Source of the DNA: Plectrocnemia conspersa
Lineage: Eukaryota; Arthropoda; Insecta; Trichoptera; Polycentropodidae
Assembly (NCBI GenBank): GCA_009617715.1
Contig: VTFK01000090.1
Coordinates: 62,001-126,000, forward strand
Length of the DNA: 64,000 nt
Direction: 5' to 3'
The number at the start of each line of letters is the position of its first letter. The stretch's first letter is position 1. The notes below the pieces were generated by a model. That model made no database searches and was not told where the DNA came from. It was given only the letters and a program-made list of their open reading frames with translations. A program made the position numbers and the translations under genes. Below, in pieces: positions 13,044 to 24,473 of the stretch.

Positions 13044-13765
13044 TTAATTTTCTGTTTGCTTAAAATCAAATTCTACTTCAACACAAAATATTTTTATTTT
13101 CTTACTATAAAACGTCACTGATAATTTAAATTTTCCATAAAAAAAACTATCGCCGAGTAACCCGTAAATAGATTTGCGTAAATCTAAATTTTCAAGTAGA
13201 TAAAATTTCTGAAATATAAATATTTGTATTATTCATCAATATTATTTGACATTACTATAATATGATAGATTTAACGAACTTTTTTAAATATACAATTACC
13301 AGTATACTCAAATTTGAATGGAAATATTTTCATATTGTTCAAATAAGTGCACACATTCTTCTCGTGAAAGCCTAACGTTTTTTCATACTTGTTTTGATTC
13401 CATTTAAACACTTTAGCTTTAGCCTATAAATTATTTAATCAAACAATTTATTTGCATATGTTAATGTATTATAATTTCATACCTCAACAGGTCCAATTTC
13501 TTTGGTGATGTTTAAAGTACAATTTACTTCATAGCTCGATACTTTTTCAACTACTATTGTAGAATAGGGGGTAAGTTTTACATCTTCACATATACTCATC
13601 CTATTAATGCTGACATCATATTTGCCCTTTATATTATTTCATTAAATTAAAAAATTGTATAAAAAATAATTTATTACATCAACTTACATATATTTTATTA
13701 GCAGCATCAATTATTAAACTATGTATTAAGATGTAAAATAAGATCGCAAATATTATATATTTCAT
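13044..13765 (-). CDS. Small secreted protein, DUF1091/MD-2-like family (copy 5)
   Basis: Exons 13688-13765, 13483-13626, 13280-13423 and 13044-13208, all phase 0, give 176 aa. The signal peptide is MKYIIFAILFYILIHSLII. Conserved cysteines occur in MSICED, NVCTYL, GNCIFKK and IFCVEV; the C-terminal motif is LLGDSFFYGKFKLSV. The exon 3 donor is GTTCGT, a weak site. It was chosen because it keeps phase 0 and the conserved CIFKK end seen in copy 4; the nearer GTAATT would break the frame. The last exon is 6 nt longer than in most siblings. It looks intact. Confidence 0.82.
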
Positions 13766-14113
13766 GATAAATAAAGTCAAACACTTATTAATGATATTTA
13801 TTAACTGTGTCGATTCTCTGACTGCGTATTCGACAATAATTTCGTTATAATATTAAGTTCATAATTTGCATTTAATTTCAGTGGATCGTTGATATGAATT
13901 TAATGCTCATCAAATTATTTTTATTATTATTTTATTGTAACTTTTTATTAATATTATGAACCAGTGACTATTAAATACAAATTATCATTAAACAGATACT
14001 TATATATATATTCTAATAATAATCATGGTATATTAAACATATTTAATGATATTAAAAAGAAGTTATTAAAAATTCTTTTTTTAATATATTTTTATACATA
14101 TAATAATTCACAA
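13766..14113. other. Short spacer between copies 5 and 6
   Basis: It holds the 3' end region of copy 6 and the promoter of copy 5. It is AT-rich; the plus-strand ORF crossing into copy 6 is antisense shadow. Confidence 0.5.
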
Positions 14114-15066
14114 TTAAATAGGTTCTGTACTAGTTTCCACTATAAAACAAAATGTTACTACTTTTTTTGTATAAAATTTTCCTTTAAATATAAATTTTCC
14201 GTAAAAAAATTTGCTTCCGAAATACTTATTCGCAAACTCCTCAATATTACTCGTAACATTTTTATAATCAGCCTGAAATAATAAAATTAATATAGTAGTG
14301 AATTTCACGTATTTATACATATAGGTGTATAATACATTATATACAAGAAATTAGATTCTGGCATAAATTCTATAAAAAACATTCACATAACTTATCGCTC
14401 CCACGTGTTTTATCGGCCACCTATTTGTGATTTTTATTTGTATCGCTCATTTATAAGTTTTGAAATTACGCCGAACCTAATAACTTACTGTCCAATCTTA
14501 TAAAAAAACTTACCACTTGTGCAACACATTTATTGTCAACCTTGAATTCATATTCCAATAATTTTATAGGAAACGAATATTTGCATATGTTAGACATCTG
14601 GATGTTAATTATTTGTTTTAACTTGTTATTTTCTATTCTGTGACCAACTAATTTACCCTTGATATGTGACAAATAAATATTAAGGATAACAGAAAATTAA
14701 TATATACACATATATAAATATACATAGTATATGTTTTATATATATATATATTACAAACCATTAGAGGACCTATTTCTTTTGTTACAGTTATTTTATACCA
14801 AACTATAAATTGTCCTTTCGAATTTAATCCAGACTCAATATCGACCATTCCATAATTTGATTCATGTGCGCTGCAATGTAGTAAATTAAAAGATTTAATT
14901 TTATATGGACCCTTAAAAAATACATATCATAGTATAAATATATTATTATTTAAAAATTTAATTTAAAATATTATATTTATACAAATTTAGATGATGCATC
15001 AATATTAACAGTAGAGATGCAATTCCAGACCACGATGTAGCAAAAAAAATATTTGGCTTGTTCCAT
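14114..15066 (-). CDS. Small secreted protein, DUF1091/MD-2-like family (copy 6)
   Basis: Exons 14983-15066, 14759-14911, 14514-14657 and 14114-14272, all phase 0, encode 179 aa. The signal peptide exon reads MEQAKYFFCYIVVWNCIS. The mature protein has LLHCSAH, NICKYS, NKCVAQV and VTFCFIV as the four family cysteines, and ends with the signature FGSKFFYGKFIFKGKFYTKK. Intron 3 (14273-14513) is larger than the 60-100 nt introns of its siblings. Upstream in-frame codons exist but contain no better signal sequence, so the ATG at 15066 was chosen. It is open and probably functional. Confidence 0.85.
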
Positions 15067-17433
15067 AGCTATTGCTAGACTACTACTAATAAATAATTTG
15101 CTTATAAATGGACCTCTGTTTAATCTATCGTAAAGCTGTGCCATTAGCTACATTTATAGTATAATTGAACAATTATTCACTAGCATAATTTAAATGTTCA
15201 TAAATTTTAGTATTACTACTCCATTTCCCACCCGTGTGGGAAATAACATCAATAATTAATTATATAACAAGGCAAATAATTTTAAGTGGTTGAAAAATTC
15301 TTATAATTCAAGGTGCTTAAAGTTTTTTAATAGATTATATAATAAATAAAAATATAAGGCTCTGAATATTCAAGGTGTTTAAAGCTTTTTTTAATATATT
15401 ATATAATAAATAAAAATATAAGGTTCAATGAAAATATAGATTTTATATATAGTTTTATTAAATGTTATCAAAAAAAGAATTACATTAAACTTATAATTAT
15501 AGCTTATTGCATTTCAAGCTACTACGTTACATTACCTGTTTAATGTCTTTTGCACATTTACCGTTTATAATTTATATAATAGTGTGTCCGAAAAATAAGT
15601 ATAAAAACTTATTTATATAATTATGGGAAAGAAATGTAGTCGCAATACGCGTTAAAAGCGCAATAAATAAAATGCTATTAATGTTTACGACACGCTGATA
15701 AATATCATTGTTATGCCGATAAATTTTGTACGTGACAATCAGAAATCCAAGAGTTTAGCTAAAATCATTTCTTACAAATACACAAGCTAGTGTAATGCAT
15801 TAGCAGATGATTACATTGACAAACGCAGAAGGTTAATTGCAAAATGAAAAGTGCGTAGTAGGAAAATGCGAGAAATGTAACCTATCAATGGCATATTAAA
15901 TGTATATATACTTCCATATAATTATATAATTATATTTCATTTATAGTAGTGCATATAATTATTTTAACAATAAAAGAAAATCTTAAAGATAAAATATTAT
16001 TTAGTTACATGGTTTACATGAAAATGTCATAATATATTTATTTTGCTAACATAACATTTTTCGATTTAAATTAGCATTTATTAAAAATTACAGAAATATG
16101 TACTAAAAAATATTTACACTGAAAATTACTGTGAAACTTAAGCTTGTTCGACAAATATTCATTTACTATGAATCACTCTTAAACGTAAATTATCTTTTAG
16201 TTAAAATTTTATTCTATATTAATTTTAAATATAACTGAATGAAAAATTATTTTTTACTCAAATAAGAAGTTAAATATATTAATTAACATAAATAATTTTT
16301 AAGAGCTCTTTGAAATTTTTAATCTACAATTAAATAAGTGTGTATTAAATACCCGATTGTTCTGTCAACTAAAACTAGTTGTTATTTTTCGTTACGAAAT
16401 AGTTTTTTTTGATAAATTAAAGACATTTATTATACAATATAAAATTACATTTTTGTAGCTACTTTATTTAAATTATTTTTCGTAAAAAAACTTTGGATCT
16501 TTATTTGAGAACTTCGAATACATACATATACAGTGGAATTTATTTAATCGTCGATCCTTATAGTCTTAAATATAATAAACTTATCTTCCCAAAAGTATCA
16601 GTCAAATATAATGCCTGTGTCAATCTATTATAAAATACATTCTTACAATCTGACTTTTGAATCTCAAATAAACTTGCACAAGTTTTATTCTTGCCTATGT
16701 ACAATTATCTCATCTCAAAATGTAACAAGAGACTTTTATGTTATAAAATTGAAAACGTTTTCTAATTCAAAGCTCTGCTTTCATATAGACTAAAAAAAAA
16801 AATGTTGAAGCTGCAAAAACTATTTTCTTCATTTGAGATAATATGCAGCAAAATTTTCCTGTAAATATGCCAATTCACTTAATTTATCGTTTTCTGATAC
16901 CTTAACTTAATATTTTTTATTTCAATCTGTTTCATTAGAAAAATGTTATCTTTATTACTTGTTTTTTTTCTAACCCATCTCGTTTTGTATATCAATAAGC
17001 GAGGTTCATATTTTTTTTTCTTTCATCTAAAATATGTTTAACCTTATTCCTTACATTGTTTAACTTTTCGAATTTATATTTTATTTTTCAAAATATTATA
17101 TTATATATCTTAAATCCTACAGTCGCTGCTTTTTTGTGAATTTTTAATAAAACAATAAACAGTTTTTTAACAATATTTACCATTATCTTACAAGGTTAAG
17201 TAAAATTATAAACCGAAAATAGTTTTTCAAGTTTCAAAACATAATTTGATATTGTGTATTTTATAACTGGAAATAAAAATCATTATTTTGTAAAATAATT
17301 TTCTGAAGATTTTTATTAAGGAAGTTGAATAGGTAATGTGAGAAATGTTAACATAAAGGTGTTATTATTTTACTTAATTACATATTAATTATAATTTTAA
17401 AACAAACAAGTTTACTTATACATATCCTTTGTT
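15067..17433. other. Intergenic, AT-rich, with intron relics of the DUF1091-like family
   Basis: No intact gene. At 15300-15435 two partial copies of the intron-1 sequence of copy 3 occur in tandem. Elsewhere there are only AT-rich strings. The ORF at 16611-16793 has no signal peptide or domain and lies in low-complexity sequence. Confidence 0.5.
15300..15435. repeat. Tandem relic of a DUF1091-like gene intron
   Basis: Two neighbouring copies (about 15305-15360 and 15369-15435) share ATATAATAAATAAAAATAT followed by an AGG-containing tail. The second ends AGGTTCAATGAAAATATA, which is also found in intron 1 of copy 3 (about 8995-9042). They look like decayed leftovers of a duplicated family member whose exons are gone. 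Confidence 0.6.
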
Positions 17434-18194
17434 TTAAATGTGATGGGTAGCTGATACATACACATCCACACAAGTTATCAGCTTATTTTGATCAAAAGCT
17501 TCCCATAAAATATAGTAATTTCCGAAAAAAAACTTTTTTCCGACAATTTTTTCGGAGATTTGCTTAATGCTAAACGTTAAATTTGTATAAATGCCCTGAA
17601 AAAATAACACAATATTTTTAATTTATCTCTCTACTAACAAGTAAGAATGGAAATACATTAATTACCTTTTTAACCTGACAATCTACTCCAAACGTTAAAT
17701 TTGCATGCGTGAAATCCTGTCTAAAAAGTTCACAAAATTTTGCCGAATTAAAGTTAACCAGGAGTTTTTTAGATTTTCCTTTTAAACTAAATATTCTTAT
17801 CTTGCCCTGAAATTATAATAAAAATTAAATAATAATATTTAAACGCCATTATATTAATTTTATTCTCCTTACGACTACACTGTTCAAGTCTTGAGTCAAA
17901 TTCATTATTAGGTATATTTTATCTATGTCTGTGCTTTCATTACTAACGATGAAAGTAAAGAATACTTCTTTTGGTGTAAAATAACTACAATTTGTAAAAC
18001 TAATATTTTTTATTTGGTACGGACCCTGAAAATAGTTTTTATTAAAAAAAAAATTAATATATATATATATATAAAAAATCACTATTTAATCTTACGAATA
18101 TATCATCACTATTGAATGTTGCGCCTTGTATACGGCTCAATTGTATTGCGAATAAATAAGACCACAAAATAGTATTCAGCCAAATCATGTTCAT
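17434..18194 (-). CDS. Small secreted protein, DUF1091/MD-2-like family (copy 7)
   Basis: Exons 18096-18194, 17873-18025, 17666-17806 and 17434-17595, all phase 0, give 184 aa. The N-terminus (MNMIWLNTILWSYLFAIQL) is a signal peptide; a second in-frame ATG two codons on is an alternative start. Cysteines are conserved in FTNCSYF, KFCELF, VDCQVKK and ITCVDV. The C-terminal signature is altered to GKKFFFGNYYILW, with Tyr to Phe and Lys to Asn changes against FFYGKF. This is the rightmost member of the cluster, about 310 bp from the 3' end of the Irk gene. Confidence 0.85.
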
Positions 18195-18508
18195 AGTGAA
18201 CTCGTCACTATAGCACTATATCCGCGTTTATAATCTCTTTTTACCATTTAATCTATCGCGAGTCATAGTTAATGGTCGATGTGCATTTAATAATAATTTA
18301 CATAATACTACTACATATTAATTTGGTTATTAACCTAACCACTAATTTTAGCAGACATATAATAGCTTTTTAATTTGTATGATTTTTGATGTTTGGATTT
18401 AGTTATTAATAAAAACATAACAGTTTTTAATAAGTTTATTATACATATATTATAAAATCTACAATTAAAAATATTCGTTAGTCATTCGCCATATTTCAAT
18501 TTTAATGT
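18195..18508. other. Spacer: copy 7 promoter and Irk 3' UTR
   Basis: About 310 bp between the start of copy 7 and the stop codon of the Irk gene, both on minus. It must carry the Irk 3' UTR and poly(A) signal and the copy 7 promoter. AT-rich; no specific site singled out. Confidence 0.4.
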
Positions 18509-21500
18509 TTATAGTTTCCTTTCTAACTCGGATGAATTTTGCAGTTTCCTAATTTTTAAACTCGTTGGACTTGAAAATGGTGATATAGCTGGAGACATGT
18601 ATAATGGAGAACTTGGCACAGAAAGGGACGTTGTGGGTCTATTGTTAAGTGTATTATTCACGTGCTTTAGCCATTTCGAACTGCACAAAGGTATATCTAC
18701 AGATTCGACACTATTTACTGCTTTCTTGTCAATCATGTAAGCTCTGTACTCGTGGTTGTAACTAGAAAAATAAAAGCAAAAACAATTCATTTAGCTAAAT
18801 GGCTTAATGATAGTATAAAATACCGTACGATACAGCACTACCAACACAGCGATTATCGATAGTGCTTGTATAGTATTGGTGGTATATCTAACCATTTAAA
18901 TAAAATACGTTAGCACTAGCATATCTGAAAACAGTAACTATGTGATTAAGATTATGATCTTGAATTATATCATAATCTTAGTTAAATTTAACAATTAAAT
19001 AACATAGATAATTAAATCGATAATAAGAGTAGACACAGTGGTATTTTATGCTATTGAGACGACTATAAAAAGATTAAAATTAAAGATGTAATATACTCAC
19101 GTAATTGCAGTTTTAAACTTTGAACCCCATAATATCTCATGCGGCATATAAGATGTTCTAGTTTGAGACATCTGTCCAGTATTTCTATTAGCTCCAGTTA
19201 GTGTGATGATAATTTCAAATCTAATATTTTAAATTAATATTTTTAGGTATGAAGTAAATTATAGAGACGATTCAATGACATATTTAATAGTATGGGGAAT
19301 TTTAAAAATCTGTTACTTCTTACTCATTTAATAGCATGATAGTATTTCAAATATAAAAGAGCACATAAACAAACCTCTTGTCAATTAAGTCTTTGGCTGA
19401 AAGATTATATAAGGGACTATTTTCATCCATTGTGTGTTGAACGGTTATGGGCCAAAATAAGAGAGGTGAACTGTCCATAATCAATGGTGATAAAATAGTA
19501 CCACCAGCAGTATGTTTTATGAACTTTCCTTTGAGTTGACATCCAATCGAGTGTTTTTCTAGACAGTCCCAAACACGAAACACTAGACACAGTTTGCCAT
19601 CACGCATACAAACCTAAGAACATCATATTGAAATCAAACGCTCTTTAAATTACCTTAAATTAAATACTAACCACAGCATATTTACTAAATCCAACTCCTT
19701 CGACATGCTTTTCAGGTCTTGCAATCTTGGCGTAAACGATGCAAACCAAAGCACCTATCATTATGTATCCAACGACCACCTGAAATTCACTAAAATTCAT
19801 CATATTGTATATCAAAATATCCTTTAAAGATTTACCTCCATAAGCATTATAAATATCACTTCCGGACATTCTTCATTTGGATACTTTTCTCCGTAGCCAA
19901 TGGAGACTTGGGTCTCCACCGAAAATGTGAATATACCAGTGAAAGTGCGTCCCTCTGCAATGCAAGGAGTTCCTTCTGGGCTTTCGTCCAAATCTCCATT
20001 AGCATAAGCAGCCACGTAGAACATTAGAGCAAAACCTGTCCAAACTATGAAGTTACTTGCGCAGAATATAAGAAATACCCAACGCCATCTGAGTTCTATC
20101 TGAATAACAATAAATCACAAACATAGTCATAAACAATGTTTGTTTGGTATGTTCTAATTAAGCTAAAAACGTACCAAAGATGTGACGTAGTCGTCAAAAA
20201 AGAATTTGGCTCTTCCGGCTATGTTGTTTCTCAGAGGTATGTTAGTTTCGCCATTTTTGAATATCACTCTTTTAGGCTTTTTGGCCCTACTGCCTGAAAA
20301 TTCTGGTGTTTTCCTAAAAAAAATCTTGAAATTAAGCTGTCATTTATTTAAAAAAAAATTAATCGGTTGTATTTTTTATATTTTTTATTATTTTACTCAT
20401 AAAAATTTATTTGTATTCAAAAATACAACTCTCATAAAATATATAAAAAAAATTGCGCAGAAAAAATGTTTTATTTATTTTTCTTAATTAAGACCTATTT
20501 TTTGCAAAACGGACTAAAGCATGTATTGCTTTATCTTTTTATTCTTAATGTATATTAAAAAAGATGTAGTCATGAAACTGACACGTTTTTGCTAAAATGC
20601 TAATGCAGCAAAAAAAGTATTGAATCCAACGAAAAACAAAACGTAAACCTGAAAATTATAAATAAATACTGATTCAATGCTTATGATTTTATGGGGGTTG
20701 TTGGAACATAATTGACATCAATATAATTTTAATTCAACTAGTTCGCCTTTATATAGCTTTTCTGAGATTTTTATAATCACAGATAAATATATAAATTCAT
20801 TTACTGTCGTTGCACTAATGTGTTTTGACATACGATTTGCGATTAGTGTGTTGTAACAATTTTAAAGCAAAATATAATTAATTAGTAAAGCAAAATGTTA
20901 ACCTTAATCTGATGACTCAAAAAAACAATTCTGTTGAAAATATATTCTTAAGTAACTCTCATTACAATATAAATCAAGTAACAAATAGTGACTAATGAAG
21001 AATAGGAATTTTACGATACATTTTATTTTCTAAAAAATGTATAATTTCTCACAATAAATACAATCACAATATTCATAAAAACCCTATTGTTCGATATTTT
21101 TAGGTCAACGGCGCCATTAATGTCATGTGTTTGTCATTGTTATTTTTATTTATATTTAATAACACGCCTTATCTATAATACGTGTATTGAAACTTGGGTT
21201 AATATTAACAAACAATATTCTGACACTCTCATTTATAATTTTAACTCACCTAGATTTTCTAGTGCTGTTCCTTCCGACATAAGTTCGAGGAAAACTCACA
21301 TCGCCTCCATTTTCAAAACTGTTCCCTTGTTCTTCATAAAAGTCTTCATCGGTTTCAATCTCGTCGTAATTAGCAATATTATTTTGAATTGCAATATTTT
21401 GATTAACAAGAAGTGTTTGATCTTCATCCATAACCTCCACAACAACTTCATCGTCAACTTTAGTACCTTCAGAGTCGTCCAAAATCTGCTGAACTTCTTC

Positions 21501-21827
21501 AAAACTCCTCAAATTTGATATCGGTCTAATCGATACCTTCTCATTCTCCACATACTCGATGCAAGTATCTAGAATCTCCTTGGTAGTTTGCTCAGAAACG
21601 GCATCGGCACTGGGTATGGAGTTTCTCATATCATAATACTGCAGACTGTTACTTCTGATCAAGCCCAAATCCTCGCTCTTCCTGAACATGGTTTCCTCTT
21701 CCAAATCAGAGCCGCTATCACTGCTGCTGGTAGCGCAGTTCAAGTTTGGCTCCGACTGAGTGACGTCGAATTCATAATCGAGAGCGCCTGCTTCTAATGC
21801 TTCCGTATAACTCTTTCTCTTGATCAT
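18509..21827 (-). CDS. Irk: Inward-rectifier potassium channel (Kir/Irk)
   Basis: Seven exons (21250-21827, 20175-20313, 19836-20099, 19672-19779, 19375-19613, 19101-19220, 18509-18761) join without phase breaks into 566 aa. The channel carries K+ across the plasma membrane as a tetramer gated by PIP2. Residues 1-200 are an acidic, low-complexity cytosolic extension, longer than usual for Kir. Then come the slide-helix region (RVIFKNGETNIPLRNNI), M1 (about 243-265), the pore loop with FSVETQVSIGYG (GYG at 307-309) between two cysteines, and M2 with a pore-end AKIARPEKH. The cytoplasmic immunoglobulin-like domain follows (MRDGKLCLVFRVWD, DENSPLYNLSAKDL, SYMPHEILWGSKF). The site of the rectification-controlling Asp in M2 appears to be Ile. 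Which insect Irk paralogue it is cannot be settled. Confidence 0.93.
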
Positions 21828-22250
21828 CTTGATAGCACAATCACGTGACGCACATTATCACAAGATCTCTGCAAACACTGTGCAACGTTACTGGACTCGC
21901 CTAGGACTTGGCCACGTTAAAGGCACTGGACAGAGATACGTTATCTTCGTCGTACGATAACGGCTAGGAACACACTGGCTTGCGAACGAGACGCAATACA
22001 AACACGAGTACGAAATGCATGATTTTTTTTCTAGCGTTTGTGTGGATTGTGCTCCGCCCACACTTAACAAAATGAGGATAGGCCAATTGTGTGTGCGCTT
22101 CCTAAATGTAATGTAATCACGATTGCACAAGGATATGTAAATACTGTGTGAAGTTGTACATAATCTTATGAACACGTGGGTGCAAAATTAACGACCTAGA
22201 GATTGTCTCAAATCACACAATTTTGTAGTCACTATGTTCAGCCGTCTCGT
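21828..22250 (-). promoter_or_regulatory. 5' flank and putative promoter of the Irk gene
   Basis: Directly upstream of the Irk start codon the sequence becomes markedly less AT-rich, with CpG dinucleotides and a CACGTGACG string near 21842 (E-box-like). This fits a 5' UTR and promoter. The minus ORF at 21888-22175 has no recognisable domain and is treated as noncoding. Confidence 0.45.
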
Positions 22251-24473
22251 TGTTTTATGTAATGTGGGATTTAATGGGTCATTTAATGTTTGGAAGACAA
22301 CCAATTTTTAAATAGTTCATTTAAAAACTGTGTTTTTTTCTCTAAAATGTTCGTGGAGATTTTTAGATACAAAATCTTAATGGAAATCTATGAGGACGAA
22401 TTATAACATAAATAATTATATATGTATTTAAAGCTAAATATATGTGAATTAAACCTACCATCCTTTCCGTTTGCGTAAAAGAAAATAATATATACACAAT
22501 TTCTCTCAGAAGTACAGTAAAACAACGTTTAATTTTAATACAAAATTATGCGAAGAGCAAGTGCAACGATTGGCTGGATGATCGCTGCATGATTGTGGTT
22601 GTTGAGCAAGTTTTGCAGCCCTGATTACTTAAGCCTGGACTCCAATGAGGAAAGAGTAGTCACATGGCACACTAGCACAAGAGACTAGCAGACGCCCGCG
22701 GACAACATCCTGTCATGGACGCTCACATCCTGAGAGAGGCTCCACCATACAAGCACCGTATCAGAGAGCGATCAACCTCCGCTATACTGTCGCTGCCACG
22801 TCACCTTCAAATCCTTCCACCGACAACATAGCTGCGCCAGCTTCTCCACCACTGTTCGAAGAAACCATCTCGCTCATCATAGTCTGTCGCAAAATGTAAT
22901 ATTTTCTTATAAAATTCTCACTCGTTTCCACCTGCGTCTTATTGACTGCAAAATCACACCCCTTAGGGTTAAAAAAAGTTTTCAACTCTTCTGCTAAATG
23001 TAGTTTTTGATTCAGATTTTTTAAATTATAATTTTTAGCATTCAAATTTTCTTTATTCAAATTTTCATTATTAAAACTTTCACCGCTATTTGTGGAACTA
23101 GTTTATCTCCAAACCCAAAGATTGAGTATTAATTAAAATATTACTATTTTCACCTAAAATTTGTGTTATTCTGCTTTCAAGTTGTCTTCAATCTAAAATT
23201 GTGAGGTTTGAGCTTTAATACTATCGATCATTTATAACAAATGGAAATATATGTATGTATACTACCAAGATACTCATGTCAACTACTAACATAATATATT
23301 TAACCGCAGTATTTTGTATTTTTTTAAATAAGCTTTAAATGACTCAGCTAAATAATAAAAAAGAATAAATTACATATCTAAGGAGTGGTGTAGTACTAAA
23401 TTAAAAGGAATGATTTTTTTAACAATATGGCGTGCTCCGGCTCGCCGGGCTGTGCTTGGCCCACTACACTACTGTATGTAAGTATGTATAAATATCATTC
23501 AGAGAAAATTGCATTATATTTTTATTACTATTTGTTTTATTTTATCTTTCTAATTTCCTCTTGTAAACTAGAAAATAGTTACAAACCTATTTATTTTTAT
23601 GGTAATTGTAATGTATGTATTTTTTTTTATTCTTAATCTTGTAATAAACGTAATAAATAAATTTACCAAAAATAAGAGAAAATTGCAATATCAAGGAAAT
23701 ATAGTAAGTAAAAAATATTTATATATTTATGTACATGCTATGTATATTCTTTATATCAGCCAAATCTCTTAGACTGTTGGTCATATCAACTAATCATTGT
23801 CTCCGGACTAGAAAATGAAAATTTTTAATACTCCTTAGCTCCTCTATGTAGATTTTGCATTCGAAGATAAAGATACATTATAAAGGCAAATGTTTGTAAA
23901 AAATATAAATCACTTGATATCTCCTGAACTGCTTGAGATTTTTTCAGTTTTATTAAATCGAACCAAGAAACTTTTATATCACACTAGTAGATATCAATGG
24001 TGATGCATATATGGAATTTGTTTGTATCTTCAAATAAAAGTACCTCATTTTCTAGTATGTTTTCTTGGTCATACACATAATATAATTTCAAAATACTACT
24101 CTTATATATACTACACTAACGCGTATATACAATATCAAGACACCATAAAAAGTTACCATGTTTTATTTTTATTATATTATTCTATTTTTAAATCTGGTAT
24201 AAATATGTGATCATTATATTTCACTAGTGATTGGATTATTATACATTTTAAATAGACACAATGACATTTTGATTCACATCATAAAGTAACTGAACCATAA
24301 AATTATTTAATCACAAAGCCATATGCAGAATTATATTGCATCATTAAAAAGATTTTGTATTCACATATATATTTAAAAATAGTGCAAAATTATAAAATGA
24401 AAACATATGTAAATAAGGATCCTATATATTCTTATAACGACAATATACATCATATTTTTAGATAAATACTGTA
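22251..24473. other. Intergenic, with two GC-rich patches
   Basis: About 22590-22960 is clearly GC-richer than its surroundings. On the minus strand it contains a 92-codon ORF (22782-23060) with QVETSENFIRKYYILRQ, which I do not recognise; a retroelement gag remnant or an upstream noncoding exon are both possible. A second patch at 23427-23475 (ctccggctcgccgggctgtg) is a roughly 45-bp GC block isolated in AT-rich DNA. The rest is AT-rich with no feature seen. Confidence 0.4.

Noticed and set aside
15583..15612. GTGTGTCCGAAAAATAAGTA as a Tc1/mariner inverted repeat
   Set aside because: No inverse partner, flanking TA pair or transposase trace was seen nearby.
18829..18885. Inverted motif AGCACTA...TAGTGCT around TATCGATA as a regulatory hairpin
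   Set aside because: Only a 7-bp stem within an intron; the core could be a DREF-like site, but this is too weak to claim.
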